Shown piece after piece: positions 1 through 6,955 of a stretch of DNA of 64,000 bases. The notes under the pieces were generated by a model. The model was not told where the DNA came from. It saw only the letters and a list, made by a program, of their open reading frames with translations, and did not search any database. Position 1 is the stretch's first letter, and every line of letters begins with the position of its first letter. Where the stretch lies: assembly GCA_964565645.1 (NCBI GenBank), contig CAZMFQ010000006.1, forward strand, positions 62,001 to 126,000, read 5' to 3'. Source of the stretch: JAHIQC01 sp964565645 (GTDB taxonomy: Bacteria > Actinomycetota > Coriobacteriia > Anaerosomatales > JAHIQC01). The position numbers and the translations under genes were made by a program.

Positions 1-510
1 GAGCCCGCTCGTGGGCTCATCGAGTATGGCGAGCATGGGCTCGGTCATGACCGTCCGCGCCAGCAAGAGCTTGCGCGTCATGCCCTTGGAGTAGGAGCCC
101 AGTTTGTCGTTGAGGCGGTCACCAAGCCCCGAGACCTCGCGGCCGACCTCGATGGCGCGGGCGGCGCGGTCGCGGTCGTCGAAGAAGATCTCGGCCACGA
201 ACCGCAGGTACTCGATCGCCTTGAGGTTCTTGTAGGCGCCGGCCTCTTCGGGCAGGTAGGAGATGAGATGCCGCATCCGGGCGGGTTCCTTGACCGCGTC
301 GATGCCGCCTGCGGTGATCCGGCCGCTGCTCGGGCGCAGGATCGTGGCGACCATGCGAAGGGTGGTCGTCTTGCCGGCGCCGTTCGGGCCGATGAGTGCG
401 AATATCTCGCCGGGCGCCACGTCGAAGTCGATGCCCTTGACCGCTTCGAGGTCCCCGTAGCTCTTCTTGAGTCTGTGGACGCTCAGAACGGGTCCGTTGC
501 CGCTCGTCAT
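1..510 (-). CDS. ABC transporter ATP-binding protein (C-terminal part missing)
   Basis: This is the ATPase subunit of an ABC transporter, read on the minus strand from an ATG at 510-508 and cut by the window edge. The first 45 residues carry a Walker A motif, GPNGAGKTTT. Further on come a Q-loop-like YLPEEAG stretch, a variant signature SYSKGMTRK and a Walker B region ending ILDEPTSGL at the edge. The signature and spacing resemble ATPases that pair with ABC-2 type permeases (Na+/multidrug or gliding-type export), so an ABC-2 permease would be expected just outside the window. A GGGGG ribosome site lies upstream of the ATG, and a TAGAAT -10 element on the minus strand at 568-563 could drive it. 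The substrate cannot be told. Confidence 0.9.
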   Translation of the reverse strand, partial: MTSGNGPVLSVHRLKKSYGDLEAVKGIDFDVAPGEIFALIGPNGAGKTTTLRMVATILRPSSGRITAGGIDAVKEPARMRHLISYLPEEAGAYKNLKAIEYLRFVAEIFFDDRDRAARAIEVGREVSGLGDRLNDKLGSYSKGMTRKLLLARTVMTEPMLAILDEPTSGL

Positions 511-562
511 CCGACACCCCCTGTGAGTCGCCAATACCGCTCACGCGCGGCCTCCGATTAGG

Positions 563-568
563 ATTCTA
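563..568 (-). promoter_or_regulatory. Candidate -10 element for the ABC ATPase gene
   Basis: Read on the minus strand the sequence is CGCTAGAATCC, giving TAGAAT about 53 bases before the ATG at 510. The same CTAGAATC core recurs before two other genes in this window (42411 and 51934). No convincing -35 box is seen. Confidence 0.4.
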
Positions 569-716
569 GCGGAACTCTCGTCCGCCAGGCGCCGCGCACG
601 GGCGCGGCTGCGGGAGTTGCTCGGCCGGTGAGCGCACTCGGAGACCGGGGTGCCCCGCGGCCCGCGTTCTGCGACAATCGACCGCGTAGATTCCGAGCCC
701 CGGAGGGACCGCGCAC

Positions 717-1475
717 ATGACCGACCTGTTCACCGTTCAAGCGCTCGTGGCGCTGCTCACCCTGACCGTGCTCGAGATCGTGCTCGGCGTCGACAACATC
801 ATCTTCCTTGCGATCGTCACCGCGGACGTGCCTGCCGCGCAGCAGAACTTCGTGCGGCGGCTCGGCCTCGGTCTGGCGCTCATCGGCAGGATCCTCATGG
901 TGCTCGGCATCTCGTGGCTGCTCGGGTTGGACAAGGCCCTGTTCACGCTCATGGATCACGGGTTCTCCGCGAAAGACATCATCCTTCTGGGCGGCGGCCT
1001 GTTCCTGACATACAAGGCCGTGACCGAGATCTACAAGGTCACCGAGCTCAAGGATGACGAAGGGGCTGCCGAGGAGAAGCCCGAGAGGGCCAACGGTGGC
1101 ACCATGGCCGCCGTCGTGCTTCAGATCATGGTCGTCGACATGGTGTTCGCCATCGACTCGGTGCTCACCGCTGTGGGACTGACTCAGCAGTACGTGCTCA
1201 TCATCATCGCGATGACCATCGCGATCCTCGTCATGATGTTCTTTGCCGGTCCGCTCGCGGACTTCATCCACCGGCACCCCTCGCTCAAGATGCTCGCGCT
1301 CGCGTTCCTGGTGCTTGTGGGCGTGCTGCTGATCGCCGACGGGTTCGGCGAGGAGATCGAGCGCAACTACGTCTACTTCGCGATCCTGTTCTCGCTCGGA
1401 GTCGAGGCGCTGAACTTCAGGCGCCAGGCGAATCTGGAGCGGGAGAAGCGGCTTTCGGGCCCCACGGGGGTCTGA
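717..1475 (+). CDS. TerC family integral membrane protein
   Basis: A 252-residue polytopic membrane protein of the TerC family, members of which are linked to tellurite resistance and to manganese export. Most of the chain is hydrophobic helices. It has the family hallmarks LEIVLGVDN near residue 20 and VVDMVFAIDS near residue 140; the acidic/Asn residues in these paired helices are thought to bind metal. A charged cytoplasmic loop (KDDEGAAEEKPER) separates the halves. The ATG at 717 follows a GGAGGG ribosome site (702-707) at good spacing. I looked for a Mn-sensing yybP-ykoY riboswitch in the 200-base divergent gap before it and saw none. It stands alone, transcribed away from the ABC ATPase gene. 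Function as a metal exporter is inferred from family only. Confidence 0.88.
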   Translation: MTDLFTVQALVALLTLTVLEIVLGVDNIIFLAIVTADVPAAQQNFVRRLGLGLALIGRILMVLGISWLLGLDKALFTLMDHGFSAKDIILLGGGLFLTYKAVTEIYKVTELKDDEGAAEEKPERANGGTMAAVVLQIMVVDMVFAIDSVLTAVGLTQQYVLIIIAMTIAILVMMFFAGPLADFIHRHPSLKMLALAFLVLVGVLLIADGFGEEIERNYVYFAILFSLGVEALNFRRQANLEREKRLSGPTGV

Positions 1476-1539
1476 GCGCCGGGGGGCGCGGTTCAGGTTC
1501 GAAGGTGTCGGTTCCGGCGCCGACGACGAGGGGGGACAT

Positions 1540-2103
1540 ATGCACGGGAGCAGACGACGGGCATGGCTGTGGGCATTGGCCGGCGCATGGGTCGCGATCG
1601 CGCTCGGGGCGTACGCCGGAGCGGTCTCGGCGGGTGAGCGGGTGTCGTTCGTGATGAACTTCCCTGCAAGCGGGGCCGAGAGCGGCGGGCCGTCGATGCG
1701 CGAGCTTACCGGCCACGTCTCGGCGAGCCTCGACAAGTCCGGCTTCGCGAAGCGCCTCATCCAGCCCAATGTGATCGAGGTCGCTTCCCACGTGATCATG
1801 AACACCGGTGAGACCGAGCGCCTGATCTCACTCGAGACGAGCGGCTTTCCGGTTTCGACCGAGTGGCATTCACGGGCCAACGGGTTCGATCCCGTGACCC
1901 ACGCCATCGAGCGCCCCGTCGCTCCCGGTGAGGCCGTCGATCTGAGCCTGCGGGTCACGTTCCCGCGGCCGCTCCCGCCCGACGAGGTCCTGTTGCAGGG
2001 GAGCATCCTCGTCAAGGACACCGAGACCGGCGAGACCCTGAGCGAACTGCCTGTGCACGTCTACCGAACGGGGACCGGGACGGGGGGGAGCTGCTGTGAG
2101 TGA
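1540..2103 (+). CDS. Secreted/anchored protein of unknown function, coupled to a polyferredoxin
   Basis: I cannot name this 187-residue protein. It begins with a charged stretch and one hydrophobic segment (about residues 8-30), so it is exported or membrane-anchored. The rest looks like one or two beta-sandwich domains (alternating strands such as DLSLRVTFPRPLP and ELPVHVYRTG). It ends in GGSCCE, an unusual terminal Cys pair. The ATG follows GAGGGGGG. Its stop overlaps the start of the following polyferredoxin gene by 8 bases, so the two are translationally coupled and probably work together. CcoG-type polyferredoxins carry an Ig-like domain at their C-terminus; this protein could supply that domain as a separate chain, which is inference. 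Confidence 0.7.
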   Translation: MHGSRRRAWLWALAGAWVAIALGAYAGAVSAGERVSFVMNFPASGAESGGPSMRELTGHVSASLDKSGFAKRLIQPNVIEVASHVIMNTGETERLISLETSGFPVSTEWHSRANGFDPVTHAIERPVAPGEAVDLSLRVTFPRPLPPDEVLLQGSILVKDTETGETLSELPVHVYRTGTGTGGSCCE

Positions 2104-2971
2104 CCGAGGCGCTCTGAACCGCAACCGTGTCCGGCGAGGCGTCGGCTATCTTGTCGGGATACTCCTGTTCTACGCACCGTTCGCGCTGCTCATCAAGGTG
2201 GTGGCGCTCCTGGCGCCCGCCACAGCGCCGGGCCGTTCGATCTCCGACGTACACACCGCGTGCCTGCGCATGCCCATCGGCTGGCTCTCGATGCCGTGGA
2301 TGTGGCCCTCGCTGAGCGACAACCCCCTCTCGTGGCTGCCCCTGCTGCTCCTTCCGCTCGCGGCCCTGCTCCTCGGCCCGCTGTTCTGCGGTTGGCTGTG
2401 TCCTGCCGGCGCGCTGCCCGAGTACCTCGGCCGACTCGTGCCGGACCGGTTCAAGTTCGACTTCAAGGGGCGGGTCGACATCGTCGGGCTGCGCTACGGG
2501 TTCTTCGTCGGCTTCCTGCTCGCGCCGTTCATCACCGCGAGCGTGTGCTGTGCGCTGTGCAATTTCAGCCACATGCAATCGATCGTGAGCGCATTGACCG
2601 GTGATCCGACCGCCCTCCTCTACGTGAGCACCATGGGCGTGATCGGCATGCTTCTGTGGATCGTGGTGCTCGGCATGTTCACGGTCGGAGGGCGCGGTTG
2701 GTGCCTGTTCCTGTGCCCCGCCGGCACGCTCATGGCGCTCATCTCCGCGCTCGGCCGCAAGCTGCCGTTCGCGGCGCGCGTGCGCGAGGACGCGGCGGCA
2801 TGCACGGGATGCGGGAGCTGTTCCTCGGTGTGTTCCATGAGAGCGCTGAACATGGCCGAGGAGTCGGGCACCAGGGTCGAGCATCACCTCTGTATCGCCT
2901 GCATGGACTGTGTGAAGGCCTGTCCGGCGGGCGCCCTGAGATACGGCCGAAAGGCGGCTGGCCCTTCATAA
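2096..2971 (+). CDS. Membrane polyferredoxin, NapH/CcoG type
   Basis: A 291-residue membrane protein with about five hydrophobic segments. It has two membrane-edge Cys motifs typical of NapH/CcoG/RdxA proteins, CGWLCPAGALPEYL near residue 100 and CLFLCPAGTL near residue 203, plus VCCALCNFSH between them. A C-terminal pair of [4Fe-4S] ferredoxin motifs follows (CTGCGSCSSVC near 238 and CIACMDCVKACP near 265). Such proteins move electrons across or at the membrane. CcoG acts in copper reduction for cbb3 oxidase assembly, and NapH passes quinol electrons to nitrate reductase. A cbb3 oxidase operon lies 12 kb away, and no nap genes are seen, so a CcoG-like role is plausible. The GTG start at 2096 overlaps the upstream gene and follows GGGGAG. 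Confidence 0.82.
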   Translation: MSDRGALNRNRVRRGVGYLVGILLFYAPFALLIKVVALLAPATAPGRSISDVHTACLRMPIGWLSMPWMWPSLSDNPLSWLPLLLLPLAALLLGPLFCGWLCPAGALPEYLGRLVPDRFKFDFKGRVDIVGLRYGFFVGFLLAPFITASVCCALCNFSHMQSIVSALTGDPTALLYVSTMGVIGMLLWIVVLGMFTVGGRGWCLFLCPAGTLMALISALGRKLPFAARVREDAAACTGCGSCSSVCSMRALNMAEESGTRVEHHLCIACMDCVKACPAGALRYGRKAAGPS

Positions 2972-3072
2972 GACGGGGATGAGGCTCCTCTCACATCTCC
3001 CGGCGGGGTACGGGACGTGCTTGGTCCGGTACTGCACGAGAACCAGTCCCCGCAACCGGAGGTGTTCGCAAC

Positions 3073-4650
3073 TTGAGGAGATCCTTGTCAGCCGCATTCG
3101 CGGTCGTGGTCGGCGTCGCGCTTCTCGCGACGGCCGCCACTGTGGCGACAGCCACACCGAGCAGGACCAGTGTCTGCACCAACTGCCACGGCGGCGTGAA
3201 TGTTCCCGTCACGGCGACTCTGCTGTCGACCGTAGGGTCGACCGCCACCTACAGCGTCAGCGCGCCTTTGGCTGACACCGTCGCCGTGTTCAACGGGAGC
3301 AGCAAGCTCGCGACGATCAACGGCTCGTCCGGACAGTTCAGCGTCGCGGTCGGCGGAACCTACACCGTCTACGCGATCCAGGGTCCCGGGACATCCGACG
3401 GCATCGGCAGCACCCAGGTGTCGCCGGTCGCGGTGGTCGTGGATTCCACAGCTCCCACGACCGTGTCCGACGCTGTGTCCGAGTACGTCGGTCCGGCCAC
3501 CATCCACCTGCTCGCGACCGACAACGCGGGCGGCACGGGCGTGGCCCACACCTACTATCGTCTCGATGGCGCCGCACAGGTCGAGGGAACCTCGATCCAG
3601 GTGAGCTCGGTCGGCGCACACGAGCTGGAGTTCTGGTCCAGCGACGTGGCGGGAAACGTTGAGACCCACCGTTTCGCCTCCTTCTCCGTCTCCGCGCTGC
3701 CTCCGGCGACGGTGTTCGTGCCGGTCGCGGGCGCTTCCCGCTACGAGACCGCGGTCCAGGCGTCGGAGCGCACGTTCACGACCGCCGAGTGCGTCGTGAT
3801 CGCGACGGGCGCGAACTGGCCGGATGCGCTCGGCGGAGCCGCCCTCGCGGCCGCTGAGAACGGCCCGATCCTGCTCACCGGACCGACCTCTCTCCCCGGC
3901 GCGGTCGCCGATGAGATCACGCGCCTTGGTGCCACGCGCGCATACATCCTCGGAGGCGCGGGCGCCGTGAGCCCTGCGGTCGAGCAGGCAGTGGCAGACC
4001 TCGTCGGCCAGGGCAACGTCACCCGCATAGGCGGCACCGACCGCTACAGCACCGCGGACATGATAGCCGCGGAGTGTGTCAAGGCGCTTGGGGCCGGCTT
4101 TGACGGCACGGCGTTCATTGCGACGGGCGCCAGCTTCCCTGACGCGCTGGCCGCCGCGCCGCTGTCAGCCGCCAAGGGCTGGCCGTTGTTCCTGGCCGGT
4201 CCGGCGGGACTGTCCGCGGACACTGAGGCTGCGATGGACGCGGCCGGCGTCGATACCGTGTTGGTGCTCGGGGGCACGGGTGCCGTCTCCTCGGCCACCG
4301 AGACCTCGCTGCGTTCCAGGTACGGCGACGCGGCCGTCACGAGACTGAACGGGGCGAGCCGGTACGACACCGCCGTCGTGGTGGCGACGTGGGCCTGCGA
4401 CAACGCCGGTCTTGACTGGGATGGTCTGGCGATCGCGACCGGCGCCAACTTCCCCGACGCGCTTGCCGGCGGCGTGATGCAGGGCCTCGACGGCTCGGTC
4501 ATGCTGCTGACCCCGCAGAACACGCTGCATGTGGCCACGGCGGCTTGTCTGACCGCCAACAAGTCGGCCATCCACACGGTCAAGTACCTCGGAGGCACCG
4601 GCGCGGTCAGCGCCGCGGTCCGCTCGCAGGTAAGCTCGATCCTCTACTGA
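3073..4650 (+). CDS. Cell-wall-binding (CWB2) surface protein with a c-type haem motif
   Basis: A 525-residue exported protein. Residues 1-27 form a signal peptide. Immediately after it comes CTNCHGG (residues 35-41), a CxxCH motif that would bind one covalent haem. A beta-rich middle (about 45-215) includes an OmpL47/Ig-like stretch (TVSDAVSEYVGPATIHLLATDNAGG). The C-terminal 300 residues hold three CWB2 repeats, each opening with R(Y/I)..TA and containing a (V/F)IATGANWPDALGG-like block and a (Y/V)ILGG.GAVS block; CWB2 modules bind anionic cell-wall polymers. The TTG start at 3073 is preceded by GGAGGTG at ideal spacing. A 10-base-pair hairpin follows the stop. This looks like a wall-attached cytochrome or adhesin. 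Whether haem is really attached cannot be seen. Confidence 0.85.
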   Translation: MRRSLSAAFAVVVGVALLATAATVATATPSRTSVCTNCHGGVNVPVTATLLSTVGSTATYSVSAPLADTVAVFNGSSKLATINGSSGQFSVAVGGTYTVYAIQGPGTSDGIGSTQVSPVAVVVDSTAPTTVSDAVSEYVGPATIHLLATDNAGGTGVAHTYYRLDGAAQVEGTSIQVSSVGAHELEFWSSDVAGNVETHRFASFSVSALPPATVFVPVAGASRYETAVQASERTFTTAECVVIATGANWPDALGGAALAAAENGPILLTGPTSLPGAVADEITRLGATRAYILGGAGAVSPAVEQAVADLVGQGNVTRIGGTDRYSTADMIAAECVKALGAGFDGTAFIATGASFPDALAAAPLSAAKGWPLFLAGPAGLSADTEAAMDAAGVDTVLVLGGTGAVSSATETSLRSRYGDAAVTRLNGASRYDTAVVVATWACDNAGLDWDGLAIATGANFPDALAGGVMQGLDGSVMLLTPQNTLHVATAACLTANKSAIHTVKYLGGTGAVSAAVRSQVSSILY

Positions 4651-4675
4651 CGTAGCGACATAGCGTCAGCGCGTT

Positions 4676-4709
4676 CCGAGGCCCGTTCCCGACAGGGGGC
4701 GGGCCTCGG
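4676..4709 (+). terminator. Hairpin after the CWB2 gene
   Basis: A perfect 10-base-pair stem (CCGAGGCCCG at 4676-4685 with CGGGCCTCGG at 4700-4709) lies 26 bases after the stop. The loop itself can pair CCC with GGG. There is no T run, so it would be a GC-rich, U-poor terminator or mRNA end-stabiliser. Confidence 0.6.
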
Positions 4710-4799
4710 CGTGCGCGAGGCGCATCTCCGGCTCCTCGGCGGGTATAGTCTGTCGCGAGGCCGTCCGCGACGGCCATCCACGATTCGGGGAGGGTGCGC

Positions 4800-5798
4800 G
4801 TGGCGGGGATCGGGGAGTTGCTGCACGGCGGACCGGTGACCGCCGAGGAGGTCGAGCGTGTCCGCGAGACCGTGATCTTCGAACAGCCCGACCTCAAGGT
4901 GAAGCTCGTGAGGTTCTGGTGCCTGCTCACCCTCGCCGCCGCCATCGCGGCGTTCGGGTTGCTCGCGGACTCGGTCGCGACCGTCATCGGTGCGATGATC
5001 GTCGCGCCGCTCATGCTGCCGATCATGGGGCTCGCTTTCGGAGTGAGCATCGGCGACCGTAAGGCGATCCTGAGCTCGATCGCCGTGGGCCTCGGTGGGA
5101 TCCTGACCGCGATCCTGGTGGGCTGGCTCATCTCGTTCCTCATGACCTCCGCGTTCGACCCCGAGGCGGTGGCTCAGATCATGGCGAGGACCGCTCCTCG
5201 GCTGGTGGATCTGTTCGCCGCGCTGGCGACGGGACTCGCCGGCGCGTTCGCCATCGGCCGCAAGGACGTCTCCGACACCCTGCCGGGTGTCGCGATCGCG
5301 ATATCGCTCGTTCCGCCTCTGGCCAACGTCGGCATCCTGATCGGCTCGGGGCGCACCGATCTCGCGATGGGAAGCCTGCTGCTGTTCGTCACGAACTACC
5401 TCGCCATCCTGCTGACCGGGACGCTCGTGTTCGGGCTGATGGGTTACCCCCGTGTCGCGCTCGTGCGCGCGCCCATCAAGCGCAAACGCATCGCGGTCGT
5501 CGTGGCCGTGGCGATGCTGCTCGTGATCGCGGTGCCGCTCGGGTTCCAAAGCTTCAAGGTCTGGCTGTACAGCTCGTCCGAGGCCGCCGCCGCGGATGCG
5601 ACGAAGCAGTGGGTCAAGGGGAGCGGATACGAGTTCGTATCCGCCAAGGCCGGTGAGTCGCTCGATATCGTCATCGTGGGATCGGGCCGGCTGCCCGCGC
5701 AAGACGACCTCAAGGCGGCTCTGGACGGCAAGGTCTACGGGTTGCAGGTGCGTGTCGAGGTCCTGGGATCGCAGCGGCTTGAATTCGGCACCCACTGA
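4800..5798 (+). CDS. DUF389 family membrane protein
   Basis: A 332-residue membrane protein of the DUF389 family (TIGR00341-like). A short cytoplasmic N-terminus is followed by about six transmembrane helices with the family motif GAMIVAPLMLPIMGLAFG near residue 65 and the conserved ISLVPPLANVG near residue 175. A soluble C-terminal domain follows (from about residue 255). The molecular function of the family is not established. I chose GTG at 4800 because GGGGAGG (4787-4793) sits six bases before it; the GTG at 4794 lies within that ribosome site and is unlikely to be used. A TATAGT hexamer at 4745 may be the -10 box. It is monocistronic by spacing. Confidence 0.82.
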   Translation: MAGIGELLHGGPVTAEEVERVRETVIFEQPDLKVKLVRFWCLLTLAAAIAAFGLLADSVATVIGAMIVAPLMLPIMGLAFGVSIGDRKAILSSIAVGLGGILTAILVGWLISFLMTSAFDPEAVAQIMARTAPRLVDLFAALATGLAGAFAIGRKDVSDTLPGVAIAISLVPPLANVGILIGSGRTDLAMGSLLLFVTNYLAILLTGTLVFGLMGYPRVALVRAPIKRKRIAVVVAVAMLLVIAVPLGFQSFKVWLYSSSEAAAADATKQWVKGSGYEFVSAKAGESLDIVIVGSGRLPAQDDLKAALDGKVYGLQVRVEVLGSQRLEFGTH

Positions 5799-5850
5799 CG
5801 TGGTACCGTACGAGACCGTCACGTCCGGCGCATCATGACAGAGGTGGATC

Positions 5851-6294
5851 ATGGACAAAGCGTTCCTCACATCGGAGATCACGCAGGCGATGCGCGACCA
5901 CGACAAGCCACGGCTCTCCATCCTGCGCCTGGTCAAGAACGAGATCGACATCAAGGAGAAGGAGAGCGGCGAGGCCCTCTCGGACGCCGATGTCGTCGCG
6001 ACGTTCAAGAAGGTGCTCAAGCAGACGGGCGAGACCCTCGAAGGCTCGATCAAGGCCGGCACCGATCAGGACCGCACGGCGCTTCTGCAGACGCAGGTCG
6101 ACATCCTCGCCGGCTACCTGCCCAAGCAGGTGAGCGGCGACGAACTGACCGCGATCATCGACCGTGTCCTGGCCGAGACCGGCATCACCGAGAAGCGTGA
6201 GATGGGCAGGGCCATCGGGATGGTGGTCGCCCAGACCGGCGGCAACTGCGACAAGGCCGAGGTCGCCAAGCTCATCGGCGGCCGTCTGGGCTAG
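5851..6294 (+). CDS. yqeY: GatB/YqeY domain protein
   Basis: A 147-residue YqeY-family protein, about the usual length. YqeY resembles the tail domain of GatB, the tRNA-dependent amidotransferase subunit that contacts tRNA. Free-standing YqeY is common in bacteria, but its task is not firmly known. Visible family features are the N-terminal helix LTSEITQAMRDHDKPRLSILR, the LPKQVSGDEL turn near residue 95, and the C-terminal MGRAIGMVVAQTGGNCDKAEV. The ATG at 5851 follows GAGGTGG. It stands between the DUF389 and MarR genes with short gaps and no sign of an operon. Confidence 0.9.
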   Translation: MDKAFLTSEITQAMRDHDKPRLSILRLVKNEIDIKEKESGEALSDADVVATFKKVLKQTGETLEGSIKAGTDQDRTALLQTQVDILAGYLPKQVSGDELTAIIDRVLAETGITEKREMGRAIGMVVAQTGGNCDKAEVAKLIGGRLG

Positions 6295-6325
6295 GCCCGC
6301 TTTCGCGCTGCGGCTGGCATGCCTC

Positions 6326-6354
6326 TTGCATTCGAATCATTAGCGTGCTAATAG
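6326..6354 (+). promoter_or_regulatory. Promoter of the marR-ABC exporter operon
   Basis: TTGCAT at 6326-6331 and TAATAG at 6349-6354 are separated by exactly 17 bases and lie 40 bases before the MarR start codon. The -10 box is embedded in the palindrome at 6345-6361, so regulator binding would block RNA polymerase. Confidence 0.7.
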
Positions 6355-6361
6355 TTAGCAC
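6345..6361. promoter_or_regulatory. Palindromic operator, likely MarR binding site
   Basis: A perfect inverted repeat, GTGCTAA-TAG-TTAGCAC, covers the -10 box of the operon promoter. Local base composition is AT-rich against a GC-rich background. Its size and place fit autorepression by the MarR-family protein encoded next. Confidence 0.75.
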
Positions 6362-6393
6362 ACTTACTGACTTCAGAACGCCGAGGAACCGCC

Positions 6394-6933
6394 ATGCACC
6401 CGCACGCCAAAGGCTTCCATACGCACACGCGCGGCCCTTCGGGCCCGCCGCGCATGACCATCGATGAGACCACCCCTCAGCCGTACCGCACGTTCTACGC
6501 GCTGCGCGAGGTCATGCGCTCGCAGAAGCAGCTCATGATGCGCCGCCTCTCCGAGAACGGTGCGCACATGGGACAGGCGCTCACGCTTTGGGTACTGAGC
6601 GAGAACGAGGGCCTCAACCAGGCCGAACTGGCGGAGCTGCTCAACGTCGCGCGTCCCACCGTGACGGTGATGCTCAAGAAGATGGAGCGGGCGGGTCTTG
6701 TGGAGCGTCGTGCCGACGAGCACGACAGCCGCTCGATGCGCATCCATCTGACGGACGCCGGGCGGGCGATGCACGCGCGCCTGCGCGAGGTCCATGAAGC
6801 CATCGTGCACGACACGATGGCGCCGCTCTCGGAGGCCGACCAGATCGAACTCGAGCGACTCCTGCTCGCCGTGCAGCACAACATCGACGACGCCGCCCAG
6901 CGCGACGCCGGGACCGAGACCCCCACCCTCTAG
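6394..6933 (+). CDS. MarR family transcriptional regulator
   Basis: A 179-residue winged-helix regulator. The His-rich N-terminal extension (HPHAKGFHTHTRG) is unusual and might bind metal. The core follows the MarR pattern: helix LREVMRSQKQLMMRRL, DNA-reading helix-turn-helix LNQAELAELLNVARPTVTVMLKKMERAGLVERR (about residues 73-105) and wing DEHDSRSMRIHLTDAG. The ATG at 6394 has GAGG seven bases before it; the next ATG (6454) has no ribosome site. It is the first gene of an operon with the two ABC exporter halves, 22 bases upstream of the first. A MarR repressor that releases its operator on binding a drug-like ligand would induce the exporter. Confidence 0.9.
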   Translation: MHPHAKGFHTHTRGPSGPPRMTIDETTPQPYRTFYALREVMRSQKQLMMRRLSENGAHMGQALTLWVLSENEGLNQAELAELLNVARPTVTVMLKKMERAGLVERRADEHDSRSMRIHLTDAGRAMHARLREVHEAIVHDTMAPLSEADQIELERLLLAVQHNIDDAAQRDAGTETPTL

Positions 6934-6955
6934 GACACGACCGAAAGGCACCGTG

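Noticed and set aside
560..716. Possible manganese (yybP-ykoY) riboswitch before the TerC gene
   Set aside because: The conserved helices and loop of that class are not visible; only a small GCCGCGC/GCGCGGC stem at 591-608 is seen.
558..2021. Long minus-strand frame of 487 codons opposite the TerC gene
   Set aside because: It is antisense to two well-supported genes, is rich in Arg/His/Asp as expected of the reverse of GC-rich coding DNA, and has no recognisable domain.
4644..6062. 472-codon minus-strand frame opposite DUF389 and yqeY
   Set aside because: Both sense genes have family motifs and ribosome sites; the antisense frame has none.
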